Shown here one piece after another: positions 23,666 through 37,067 of a stretch of 64,000 bases of DNA. Position 1 is the first letter of the stretch. Each line of letters starts with the position of its first letter. The notes below the pieces were generated by a model. The model did no database searches, had not been told where the DNA came from, and worked only from the letters and a program-made list of their open reading frames with translations. The stretch lies in contig NC_133122.1 of the NCBI RefSeq assembly GCF_033568475.1, forward strand, positions 143,723,402 to 143,787,401, given 5' to 3'. The DNA comes from Henckelia pumila (lineage: Eukaryota > Streptophyta > Magnoliopsida > Lamiales > Gesneriaceae). Position numbers and translations under genes: made by a program.

Positions 23666-25993
23666 ATTTTCTATGTTAGTATTAATTTTTGAGAAATGAG
23701 AGGAGCGCATACTATATATAGTTGACAACTCTGTATATATATATATATTTCAAATTTTTGAAACAAAAGTTTCAAAATTTAAACATACGATAAAATTTGA
23801 AATTTGGACAGAGTGGACACTGCCACGCAATCAACCCCATAATTTTAGTTTAATTATATTATTTCCTTGAAATTGTAATGTTGCATTTTCGCCGTTGGTT
23901 TTTTTTCAAATTTTTTTTTTTTTTTTTGCAATCTTTTATTTTGGAGTTCTCAATAAAATTTTGATAATATTTTTGATATTTTTTTTTATTAAATTGTTTA
24001 AAAATTAATGCGTACGATTACTAAATTAAATATACAAATTAAGATGATTATTATGAATATATATTTTTAGTTAAATCTATAAGTGAAAGTTATAAAAAAA
24101 AATTAGTAAATTAAAATATAGGGAATAAATGTATAATCGGATAACGGGTTTAAAAAAAAGTCATGTTTTTTTCCCTGATTGGAGTAAAAGGTTTATAATT
24201 AACGGGTTTTTAACTTTTGATTATGCCTTAAAAATAACCAATGTATGTCTGCCATGGTGTATTTGGCTGTGGATTGGAGACGAGTTCCTAAAACTTTTAC
24301 CGCAGCCCGCCGGTTAGGAACTCTTGTCGAATTACCCATTTGAGGGATCATCATGTGTCAGATTCGGATATGATTTTATATTTTTATCCCATTTTTATTT
24401 ATTGTATCCAATTTATCCTCATTCTTATCCTCATCCTCATGTCGAATAACCCATTTGATTATGCTGAATAAAATTTTTTTTAACATATTTTATCGAAGAA
24501 TAATATTATTTTCCAACAAAGTAAATATTTATGTAAAATAAATAAAATTAACTTTTTAATTTAATTTTATTTGTTTGTTTTATAGTTTTATTTTCTTAGT
24601 TTTATTTTATTGCTTTGGAGGTCGCCATTTTTTTAGTTTATATCATATGAAGGTAATTTGGTTTTGAGGAATATATAAAGATGATTCGGTAAAACGATGA
24701 TGTTGGGCAGTTTTGTCCTCTACTAAAAATAATGACAATTTAATTATGAAAATCACCAAATTATGATTTTCCACCTACCTATAGTTCGAATAATTATGAC
24801 TTTTTAATGTGCTTTATAATTTTTTTGAATCTTTTGATGTGCTTTATTAGATTTTTAATAACATGTGTGCAGGCACTTTTCTTTACATTTAAATTCATTA
24901 TTATGCTTGCATTTTTGCTTCAATAAAATCACAATATTCATGTGTTTTGACTTTAACAAACCGACGCCAATGTTCAACTCATTATTATGTTACGATTAAG
25001 AGGAAAATTAATGCGGTTAAGAGGTTTGGATCTTTATTTTTTGTTAATGAGATACTACGTATTATCTGATACAAATCCACTGTTGATCAAATAAATAAAG
25101 TTTAAGCTTGACTCTATGTGGGGAGGGGAAAATAAAGAAGAAATTAAGCCAATGGTGCTCTAGCAATTAAGTACTCAATTCTTGATTTCATGACATTATT
25201 AATTTGCTATTTTCATGATAAGCCTCGTAAATAAGGGTATAAAAATCTCTTGTGATCAAACTCTCATAATTAAGGGTCGGTTTAATTTCTATATGGAGTG
25301 AAAAGTAAAATTTTTAGAATAAAATTAAAGTAATCATGCATGTTAATAGATCAGGTCGAATTGGAGATACATTGTACAAAATTAACTCGTAAGATGATTT
25401 CACGAGAGTTTTTGTGCATAAATAAATAACCAACGACATACTGTTAAATAGTGATACATTTAGCCTTGTAAATACCTTTTAATAAGTGTTTTACCGAATA
25501 TTACGTTTTTAATATTTTTATGGTTGATTACACACTCATTAGTATTATACAGTAGCTTACATTTTTTGTACTTTAACTTACAAATTTTTCATTTTTGATC
25601 TTGTTATCAGTCCATTCGCAATTTCAATATTCCTATAGATTGACTAAAATCTGTGATTTGTTATATCAGTATTTTACAATATCGCATTAGCACTTCGATG
25701 AAAATCGACTAAAACTTAAAATAAATACAAACTAGCAAATGAAGACTATAAATTAACCAACAACATGACCGCAAATATATATATACTTTCCCCGCTCTAC
25801 TAACAACTTTTAGACAAAAATTCCTATATATATATATATATATATATATAAAAGTGGTTTGGTAAATCTAAATCAAAGAAGCTATATATCTTATGTTTAA
25901 AACATGAGCATTCCTTAGAAACTAACATGGTATCAAAAACAACAACATGTACATTCTAATTCTCTTCATTCATTTTTATTTCAATAGTACCCA
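23666..25993. other. Gene-poor spacer
   Basis: AT-rich DNA with poly-T runs and an (AT)n microsatellite near 25824-25850. A short GTAAGATGATTTCACGAGAG piece near 25390 belongs to the GTGAGAC/GTCTCAC repeat family. No exons recognised. Confidence 0.4.
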
Positions 25994-25998
25994 AATAA

Positions 25999-28115
25999 TG
26001 TTGGAAATATTGAATGAAAAAAGGGTTGATGATGAAGTTGGCAAAGTTAAAGTTGGCAAGGTTAAAAAAAAAAATTGTGCTCGAGCACAACTTTTTATGC
26101 TCTAGCGCGCCTGGAAAATGTCCAAGCAGTAGCCAACAAAAATTTGCATGCTCGAGCACAATTTTTCGTGCTCGAGCGCGCCTGGAAAGTTCCCAGGCAG
26201 TAGCCACACAAAAATATTCGCGCTCCAGCACAACTTTTCGTGCTCAAGCACGCTGTCTGATGTTTCCGAAAAATTATGACCTTTTTGGGCCCTTTTTCAC
26301 TTTGGGTTGCATTTTTTTGACAAAAAAACACGTTCCTTGGACCCAAAACTGTGGTTTTATATATACAACAATCCTCTATCTGATGAAATATATATAATTT
26401 ACTCGACTTGACATTGCTTGTGTAGTGAACAAGCTGAGTCGATTCACAAGTAATCCAAACGAGGTTCATTGAAAAGCTTTGACAAGGGTTTTTAGATATC
26501 TAATACACACTCTGGCGTATGGATTGCATTACACAAGATATCCTGCAGTGTTTGAAGGATACAACGATGCAAATTTGATTTCAGATACCAAAGAGTACTC
26601 AAAGTCCACAAGTGGCTATGTTTTTAGCATTGGTGGTGGCGCAGTCTCTTAGAGGTCATCCAAACAAACTTGCATTGCTAGATCAACAATGGAATCTGAA
26701 TTTACAACACTTGATAAAGCCGCAGAAGAAGCCGAATGGCTTAGGAATTTTCTGTAGGATATTCTTTGTTGGTCAAAGCCAGTGCCTGCAATCATGATAC
26801 ATTGCGACAATCAATCGACAATTGCAAAGACACATAATTCTATGTAAAATGGTAAGTCTCGGCATATTCGTCGAATATACAATACCGTACGACAATTGAT
26901 CTCAAATGGAGTTATCACTATTGATTACGTCAAATCAAAAGATAACTTAGCGGATCCGCTTACAAAAGCATTGAATAGAGATCAAATGTACAATTTGTCA
27001 AGAGGAATGAGCTTAAAATCTACAAAATAAAGATCTCATAGTGGTAACCCAACCTTGTTGATTGGAGATCCCAAAATCTTGGTTCAATGGAACAACTAAA
27101 TTATGAGAACTTGAGTAAATACTCTGAAATTTTTTCCAACTCATTCCTAGGACTAAGAGTGTTGTAGCCTACACATGTAGTGAGGTTAAGTTTTGAACTT
27201 TTAATGGTTCCTTTCCTGGAAAGACGGAGTAATGTTGGATACTTCTAACAGGAGACCACCTATGTAAGTGTAAGGACGGGCCGCCTCAATGAAACTCTTA
27301 TGAAGCCAAGATGTGTTCCATGGCCAAAACGGACACAACCGGAAAACCAATAGAAATGTAGAAAATTCATTGTGTCTGGGTTTACACAAACCGCCAAGAA
27401 GTTCAAGACATTATGTTCACTTCGTGGCTTAGTAAATCCGATAGTATTCTACTACGGAAGGTTCAAAGCCACAAGCTACCTCTCTTGATGCACTGAATTT
27501 TCGTGTGAACTTTTTTTAGCATCATATACATTCATGCATTATTTCATTCATGTGAGGGATTGTTGAAAATATTGAATGAAAAAAAGGGTTGACGATGAAG
27601 TTGGCAAGGTTTAAAAAAAAAAATCGTGTAGCCACACAAAAATATGCGCGCTCGAGCACAACTTTTCGTGCTCGAGCACGCTGTCTGATGTTTCCGAAAA
27701 GGTATGACCTTTTTGGGCCTTTTTCGATTTGGGTTGCGTTTTTTGACAAAAGGACACGTTCTTTGGACCTAAAACTGTGGTTTTATATATACAATAATCC
27801 TCTATCTGATGAAATACATATAATACATATAATATACGTATCATAAATTAGAGAAGAAAACATTCTGCATACATTCTTCTTTCTTCCAAAGAGAGTTCAT
27901 AAACGTTTCTGGTTAAGAAACTTGTGAGTTATAGTGATATAATCACAAGTAGAAGTTGTTGTATCTTGGGAGAAGATCGCCAAACAACGTAAGCACCAAT
28001 AGCGGGGCAAAATCTTTTTAAGAAAATTGTGTTCAACACGAGCCTCAACTGTTTTGAATCATTTTCCTATTTTCTTCTGCCATTTTCTAGTTTATTCCAA
28101 ACCTTTTTACCAACA
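25999..28115 (+). mobile_element. Ty1/Copia LTR retrotransposon fossil
   Basis: Flanked by AATAA at 25994-25998 and 28116-28120. Parts: a 5' LTR portion from 25999 (starts TGTTGGAAATATTGAATG), a Copia RNase H segment at about 26500-27030 (recognisable by [20 protein letters not shown] and HCDNQS-like words), a polypurine tract, and a 555 bp 3' LTR at 27561-28115 ending CA. It is broken and far shorter than a whole Copia element, with several breaks. The two LTR portions differ visibly, so it is not recent. Its right end lies 147 bp before the ELF4-like start codon. Confidence 0.88.
27561..28115 (+). repeat. 3' LTR of the Copia fossil
   Basis: Starts TGTTGAAAATATTGAATG and ends CCAACA next to the AATAA duplication. 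It contains palindromic GTGCTCGAGCAC-like words and GCGCGCTCGAGC, also seen in the 5' portion and in the older relic at 11232. LTRs carry promoter and polyadenylation signals, relevant here because the next gene begins within 150 bp. Confidence 0.8.
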
Positions 28116-28198
28116 AATAAAATGTATTTAACATCATAACATACATATACATCCACAACACTCGAAAAATATCGGATACATCTTTTCTCCACAAGTTC

Positions 28199-28225
28199 CC
28201 ATTCATTCATTCATTCATTCATTCT
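28199..28225 (+). repeat. (CATT)n microsatellite in the ELF4-like leader
   Basis: Six or seven CATT units just before the start codon of the ELF4-like gene, in the presumed 5' UTR. Confidence 0.9.
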
Positions 28226-28262
28226 TCACAATCACAAAAATCTCTTCAATATTTTCTCAGAA

Positions 28263-28559
28263 ATGGAGGCCGGGGATGCGTTTTCATCGGACGAAGGCGA
28301 AATGTTGCAGAGTTTCCAGAAGAGGATCGTGCAAGTTCAGAACATATTGGATCAAAACAAGCTACTGATCAGTGAGATTAACCACAACCAAGAGTCCAAG
28401 ATCCCCGATTATCTTACCAGAAATGCACGTTTGATTCGACAACTCAACGACAACATCAGACTAGTCGTCCATCTTTACTCCAATCTCTCCAACAATTTAA
28501 CGACAACCAACAAGATTCATTCCGTCCAAGGAAATGGAAGAGCAGCTGGGAATATATAA
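28263..28559 (+). CDS. ELF4-like protein (DUF1313), EARLY FLOWERING 4 family
   Basis: A single-exon frame of 98 residues, as is usual for ELF4 family genes. Residues about 14-85 form the DUF1313 coiled-coil helix pair: MLQSFQKRIVQVQNILDQNK followed by LLISEINHNQES, then NARLIRQLNDNIRLVVHLYS. This matches the FQKxFxQVQxxLDQNRxLIxxVNxNHxS and NxxLIxELNxNIxKVVxxYS pattern of ELF4. ELF4 works with ELF3 and LUX in the evening complex of the circadian clock; ELF4-like proteins are less studied (family knowledge). The short 5' flank between the Copia fossil (ending at 28115) and the ATG has an AAATATC core at about 28169-28175, close to the evening element bound by CCA1/LHY, but this is weak. By neighbourhood it is likely the ELF4-L3 (At2g06255) ortholog, from memory. 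Confidence 0.93.
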   Translation: MEAGDAFSSDEGEMLQSFQKRIVQVQNILDQNKLLISEINHNQESKIPDYLTRNARLIRQLNDNIRLVVHLYSNLSNNLTTTNKIHSVQGNGRAAGNI

Positions 28560-30481
28560 TTAAGAGGCATGATCATAATCATGCTTCATTTGATGATGTC
28601 CGATCCCATAACGTAGATTTTGTTGAAAGGGATCTTTAAATGTTTTTATTTTCTTTTTGTCAAAGTTAATGGCAGATTTCAAGAATGTAGATTTTGATGA
28701 TGATATCCTTTTCTTTTCCCCTTTAACTGATCTTCTTTGTTCTTAACTCTTCTAGTCAAGAAACAAAGCAGCAAATTAACAGTTCCAAAGGACAGATAGA
28801 TATGTACTCAACAGTGAACTCCAACAACTTTACAAGGGACTCGAAAAAGGGCCCCCTTGTGAGCAACTTATTCACTGTCTTCTTATCCCTTAGCTTCTCT
28901 TATCTCTACGTACCTTTGTGATCTTTTCTGTTTTCTTTTTTTCTTTTTTCAGTACAATTTCAGAGGACCACAATCGATTCGTGCATGTTTTTAGAATGTA
29001 TTCATAAATTCATATGATCGTTAATTTTGAGCTCATGATATATGCGTATATGGATTGTTATAACTTAGACTCGAACTCGTGATCTCGTCTCAAACTTGAG
29101 ATTCTGATGTCAGACTATACATATGCTAGAGCTCGTGATAAACTATATTTTCTTATGTAGATAGATTATAATTTTTTCTGTTTTCAAAATTTGTAGTGGT
29201 TTGTAATAATTAGTGAGTTAGGAGTGATATGGATGTTTTGTCATTTGTGATGATTCCATAAGATACTAATTAAATGAGGGGTTATTACACATTAGTCTTC
29301 AATTATGATGTACTACGTTTGATTGGAAGTATTATTAATCTATCTATAACTTATTTTATTCAATTTCACATTCTTCTTGTCATATTATTTATCTATCTAT
29401 TAATTATTTATTTTACATCAATCAAATCATTGAATTTAAATTACTATATTACCCCTTATAAATAATATTATTCATATTAATTTTATTTATTGTTAAAAGG
29501 ACAAAATGACAATTTATCATTTTTATATAAAATTTAATCAATCAAATCAAATAAACTAAATCTATCAATCAAATTAAATACTATATTAACTATCACTTTT
29601 TATTTATTTATTATTGCATTGTTACTTATCTATGTATTATTTATTTCATCAGTCAAACCAAACGGTGCTAAGATGTCTATCTATCTCGATGACATGTTAC
29701 ATTCTTGCATATATCCAAACACCGTCATTTGTTTTTTTGGAAAAAAATCGCATATTTAAATTAATGATCATTAGATTTACAATGAAAATAATACTCTCAG
29801 GGTAATATTCTCACAATATATATAATGTTAATAATGATCAATATTAAATTTACAATGAAAATAATACTCTCAGCCTCAGGTAGAATATTATTAACCGATA
29901 TTACATATTGCTTGCTATATATATATCTAACTTCTTTTTAGTCTCATTCTCCAAAATATAAGCTTTTCCTGGAGTGGTTCCCATGCATAGTAATTGTGTG
30001 ATCATGCTCCATACACTTGTTCCTAAATCTCAGCACTCTCTTTGATGGAACAAGCTGTGACTTTGTTGGTATAGGACCAACGAAATTGGGTTCTTAATTT
30101 TTTAATTCTCGAGAAAAAATTTAAGAAAAAAAAATCATAATCATTTTTTTAAATTACATCAAGTCGTGGATAGTGCCTATTCCACTAGGAGAATTTTTTT
30201 CATAAAATAATTTATCTTTTATGCATAAATTTTCGATAATTCATAGTTTATTTTTCGATAATAATAATAATTATTAATTTTAAATGAAATTTATTTAGTA
30301 GGTATGTTTGAATTGACGTACCTAAAAATCTCACTTTCAAAACGATAATGATATTATTGATTTTACAAAGTAGCTCGTGTCATCCACTAGACGATTAAAT
30401 TGAAAAGTGAGTTGAGAAATGACCTCTACCTCTCACTTCCCCAAGCTTTTCACTTTCATATTATATTTTTCAACCATTCAA

Positions 30482-30514
<33 letters not shown>
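28560..30514. other. Spacer right of the ELF4-like gene
   Basis: The first ~200 bases are likely 3' UTR. A possible MITE spans about 29309-29675 (TACGTTTGATTGG and CCAAACGGTGCTA ends, imperfect complements). A short direct duplication (TTTACAATGAAAATAATACT) occurs at about 29776 and 29850. An (AT)n tract sits at 30484-30513. No exons. Confidence 0.4.
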
Positions 30515-30519
<5 letters not shown>

Positions 30520-30873
30520 CTAGATGTACACCTTGTAATGTACCCTTTGGTTTACACCCTTACTTAAAATTTTTTTAATTTTCCTCATTAATTGCAAAAT
30601 ACCAATGATAAGAAATAAATATATAGTTGATCAAGAAAAGTTTTATAATTAATAAGGAATGGTGTAAACTAAGGTGTATACAGAGGTGTACATCTAACAT
30701 TACTCGGTGTACACCTTGGTTTACACCATTCTTTATTAATTATAAAACTTTTCTTGATCAACTATATATTTATTTCTTATCATTGGTATTTTGCAATTAA
30801 TGAAGAAAATTAGGAAAATTTTAAGTAAAGGTGTAAACCAAAGTGTACATTACAAGGTGTACATCTAGCATTT
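30515..30873. mobile_element. Long foldback MITE (near-perfect hairpin)
   Basis: AAATGCTAGATGTACACCTT at the left end is matched by the complement AAGGTGTACATCTAGCATTT at the right end. The two arms of about 160-170 bases each stay complementary almost to the centre (for example ATAGTTGATCAAGAAAAG against CTTTTCTTGATCAACTAT). The whole transcript would fold into one hairpin. It carries no coding frame and sits beside an (AT)n tract, a common MITE landing place. Confidence 0.8.
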
Positions 30874-32284
30874 TTTTTTTATATATTCTCATCTATTTTT
30901 AGCTATTAGATATTTTCTTATTTATCAATATGATAATCACTTTATGTCTTTTGATTTTTTTTATTAATTAATCAAATTGTTACTCACTAATAACCTTTGT
31001 AAAATCTATTGATTTTTTAAATATTTATTAATGAAAACGTATTGAATTTTTTAATTTTTTTTCTTTTCGTTAAAAAAAATTTAATTGTACAAACATACAG
31101 TGTGTGTACCTCGAATCTAATACCATACTATTTTATCACCCTGAAGCGATATTACAAAAATTAAAAATAATTTCATAAAACCAAATTACATACAAACACA
31201 ACATATTTTCCAAAACTATTTTAAACATAAAAAATCGAATCGAATCGAATCATCTTCTCCCGTAAGAAATTCATGATGCTTCGAATTGAAGACCTAATAG
31301 ACGTCCCTTCTTAATTACCACCATTCATTATTTGATGGAAAAGTGGCAATATGATATATATATGTGTGTGGTGGGGTAATTGTCTTGTGAGATAGATCGA
31401 TCGAATTTATTTATACTATGAAAAATAATTTTTTTATTAAAAAAATTATACTTTTTCATCAGTCGCATCAAATTACATCTGATATATTCATGATCTAACA
31501 AAACCGACATAATCTCGTTGCAATTTTTTTAAAGGGTTAATGATTCGAAGTACGTATTAGAAATTGAATCATGATCATCCCATCCCTTTTCCTTGATACT
31601 TCAATTGTCTCTCTAGCCTGTAGTTCTAGTTTTTTAGCAAAGTTTTTTTAAATTTTTTTTTATCTATGTTTATTCATATAACATAAAACTTTACATCTTC
31701 AAGCATTTACAAATTAGAATCCCTTGAATCTTTAATTTTTATTATAAATATACTAATTAAATTTATTAATATAATAAAAAGATTGCAAGTATAAATAAAT
31801 GGTCTGACGTGTTTTAACGAATCGAAAACGTTAACTTCAGGTATAGATCGAGCTGGTCTAGGTACAAATTTAAAGGGGTCGAGATAGATTTAAATATTTC
31901 ATAATCTTAGGTTGAGTTTGGATGAAAAGATTTTGATTCATTGGATGATTTTAAATTAATTAAATAATTTGAAATGCATGAATTTTAAATAACTAGGTTA
32001 GAAAATGAATTTGAAATTGAAGTTCAAAAGAAAATATTTTAGAAAAATCAAGAATTTCAAACCCTTCCTTCTAATTTAAAAACAAATGAATATAATCCAG
32101 TCAAAAAAACATGAATATAATAAAATAAATATTCTTCAATCCAAATGAAACCTTGATGAATTGGACGAACAAATCCGACTCGTTACCATTTCACTATGGA
32201 TTGCCTTACATTTATCGGGGGCCACATCTTAATATCTTGGATGAAGGAAGCAGGCTTGGGCCATCAGATCCTAAAGTCTATAAA
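30874..32284. other. Gene-poor spacer left of RPS3
   Basis: AT-rich with no exons or clear transposon ends that I can see. Confidence 0.4.
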
Positions 32285-32493
32285 TTTTTAATGGGCCTTT
32301 TGTTGCCACCCAATTCCGAACAACCCATTGACAATTAAAGCCCATTTCGATCGCATCGATTACAACCGTCGGATCAATTCTCAGATCATTTATAATCTGC
32401 CGTTTGAACTACCCAAAAACCCTAATTTCCCAGCGTACGCAGCTTGACCTAACAACAGTTCTGCATCAGCCTCAGCCTACGCAAACACGCAAA
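32285..32493 (+). promoter_or_regulatory. RPS3 promoter with site II and telobox elements
   Basis: A telobox AAACCCTAA lies at 32417-32425, and site II words TGGGCC (32292-32297) and AGCCCA (about 32339) lie upstream. This pair, bound by TCP and Trb/Pur-alpha type factors, is typical of plant ribosomal-protein promoters and sits within 200 bp of the RPS3 start codon. Confidence 0.7.
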
Positions 32494-34553
<2,060 letters not shown>

Positions 34554-35712
34554 ACCTTTAATGGATTTTCTCAACATTTCTCTGAGCGCGTCAACAGTCC
34601 TTAAGACAGATGAAAACCGGGGAGACTTGTTTTGAAAGGTTTTCATGGTACAATGCTAAAGTTTTGTTTTCCATTGAGAAATTTTCTTGTCAGCATTTGA
34701 TCTGAACGATTGTTCTTATTTAGCATGCTTGCGTTGGTTGTCAGATAACTGAGGATATATTTGCATTTTCAGATTCTTTAAATATTTTGTTTCGAAATTT
34801 AGTTTCATCATTCACTATGACATTCACGATGACTAATATAATTGGATGAAATGTATTGTTTTGTTTAACCATAAATCAAGTCTTGACCTTATTTGACAAA
34901 ATACTAAGTTATGCGGGGGCAACTATCCGGATGATGAGAAAATCAGTTTTAAAGCTAAGAAATAAGTTAATTTTGTATTTAATCTTGAGCTTGAACATTG
35001 TTATGTAGATTCCAATTTTTTTTAAATGAATTATTCCCTTTGTCATCTCGAAGAATAAAATTGACCTTTGTTTGTCATCATATCATATTTCAATTTTAGT
35101 CTTTTTATTATTATTATTTTTTCAACTTGATCTTGACACAAAACCAATGGAGTAATGATGTGATGACATGATGTTGATGTGCATAGTGCCATATCAAGAG
35201 TTTCAAAGAAAATAAACTAAAATTGTCAAAAATAAAAAAATCTCAAGACCAACTAAATTCGATAATATAGATGACCGAAATCGCAAAACGACAAACTTAT
35301 CAAACTAGTTTCGCTACAGTTGCAACATATTAATGATTATTGTTTTGTGACAGCGTTAAAACCCGATAGAAGTTTGATAATTTGCACTATAGATCACTTT
35401 ACAATGAAAACCACTCAAAAACATGATTTACGCTTCAAAAAATGCAAGAAAAAATTACAAAGCCAGATATCAGAGAAGTCGACACCGTGCTTGCTTGGGC
35501 CATAATATAGGAAATTGTGGCTGTGAAATAGATAACGTTATCCAGCAATACCAAGTGGTGAGACGCCACATTGGAAACTTACAAGATACCCTCATCCTCT
35601 CATCTCCTATACAACCAACATTCAAATCCATAACTTATATTCATTTAATCTACAAGCAGATTAAGGTGACTTCCCAGAGTAAATCAAGTGGAATTTTTTT
35701 TTATATAAAAAA
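34554..35712. other. Spacer between RPS3 and PsbX
   Basis: Holds the RPS3 3' UTR and the PsbX promoter. A worn element at about 35040-35300 ends in ACCGAAATCGCAAAACGAC and contains AACTAAAATTGTCAAAA, words shared with the foldback at 54794-55102. A perfect palindrome GATAACGTTATC lies at 35531-35542, about 170 bp before the PsbX ATG. No further exons. Confidence 0.45.
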
Positions 35713-36081
35713 ATGGCCTCCACCTCCTCCTTGTCGATGGCGGCGCCACTCACTGGTGCCACCCTGAAGAGGCAGCCGCCAAGCTCCGATGGGTTTTTGA
35801 AGCCATTGCCAATGAAGCTGTCATCAAATGGAGCCAAGGTGTCGAAGCGAGTTGGGAAATTTGTAGTGAATGCTTCATGGAAGGAGAAGGTGGCGACCGG
35901 AATCACGGCGGGTGCATTGACCGCTTCCATGGTCGTACCCGACGTGGCGGAGGCGGCCAGCGGCGTCTCGCCGTCGCTGAAGAACTTCTTGCTGAGCATT
36001 GTGGCTGGTGGTGTTGTCCTTTTCGCCATAATCGGGGCGGTGGTTGGTGTGTCCAACTTTGATCCTGTCAAGAGGAGCTGA
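35713..36081 (+). CDS. PSBX: Photosystem II reaction-centre subunit X (PsbX), plastid precursor
   Basis: A single exon of 122 residues. The N-terminal part (about residues 1-52, [15 protein letters not shown], Ser/Lys-rich) is a stroma-targeting transit peptide. A hydrophobic, Ala-rich thylakoid-transfer stretch ([14 protein letters not shown]) follows, ending AEAA, a lumenal processing-type site. The mature peptide of about 40 residues carries one membrane helix ([20 protein letters not shown]) and the conserved tail [11 protein letters not shown]. PsbX is a small membrane subunit of photosystem II near cytochrome b559 that helps the plastoquinone site (family knowledge). The nuclear gene with this bipartite leader is standard for plants. 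It converges with VPS2, which ends at 37068. The ATG at 35713 is preceded by AAAAAA and reads directly into a transit peptide. Confidence 0.96.
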   Translation: MASTSSLSMAAPLTGATLKRQPPSSDGFLKPLPMKLSSNGAKVSKRVGKFVVNASWKEKVATGITAGALTASMVVPDVAEAASGVSPSLKNFLLSIVAGGVVLFAIIGAVVGVSNFDPVKRS

Positions 36082-37067
36082 GAAAGTGGCATTTGTAGTA
36101 TGTTGTTATTTTTCTAATGTGTAATGGACATAAATCACAAATGTGCTACTACTTTTGGTGAATAGAGTGATAATTATTGGGTTTTGTTAGATTTGGTTCC
36201 GCCATTGAACATGTATATGTCGATGAATTGAACTTAAAGAACGTGCTCATGGTGAGATATCTTCCTAGTAATTAATTGGGTTTTGTTAGATTTGTTGGAT
36301 TTGGTTCCACCATTAAACATGTTAGTTTTGGGTCGCTGATGCTAGCACAAGGACACCTATGTCCACTGCCAGGTAGAATTTTTGTACATACGAAATATTT
36401 ATCCGTGAAACCGAACTAAAACATTTATTAGGGCGGTTCACATCTATCACCTTCCCCTTGAAGAGGATTCTTTGCCGAGTGATTTGATACCATTGGACGA
36501 CAGACCAAATGAGGCAAAAACCGAATTCATCACACCATTTCTCCAATATTTTGCGTTCTCCTTTCATTTCTTTGTTCATATAGTTTCAAAAGTTTGCACA
36601 ATAAACTGGTGAAGGGAAAGAGAACACACGCAATCTCTTTTCCTTTTAGTTTTAGTATATATATAGCCATATAGGGTTTTATATTTAATGCAAATTAAGC
36701 CCAAAGAAAAATACATTATACTATGAGCATGGAGCTTATTCAACCCTTAATCTGCTATAACAAATCATTTAAAAAAACTTCACAAATACGAAGGCCAGAG
36801 CAAAAACATGAACTCACTCACACTAGGTGTACTGATAAACCTGCAAGTTGTCAAGTTTCAATCCTAAAGCTCCACCGATTAAGGGCAAGGGCAAAACAAC
36901 ACGCAGCTTCACTCACAGCTTCAAAAACTATGCATAATGTACAGCCTGAAAACAATTTTATTGGAAGAATCCAAGCCATATCCAACCATAAGTTTTAGTA
37001 TCTTCACATATGTTTCATTGCCACATAACAATACCAATCTCACAGAAAATCCTATTTTACAGGTCAT
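36082..37067. other. Convergent spacer between PsbX and VPS2
   Basis: The 3' UTRs of both genes are expected here. ATTGGGTTTTGTTAGATTTG is nearly duplicated at about 36177 and 36276, with GGTTCCGCCATT / GGTTCCACCATT after it. No coding potential. Confidence 0.5.

Noticed and set aside
26014-26469. Open frames of 124-127 residues on both strands
   Set aside because: They fall in the Copia LTR repeats with CTCGAGC words and are not conserved coding sequence.
35661-36092. 143-residue minus-strand frame opposite PsbX
   Set aside because: An antisense shadow of PsbX caused by its GC-rich third positions; no domain.
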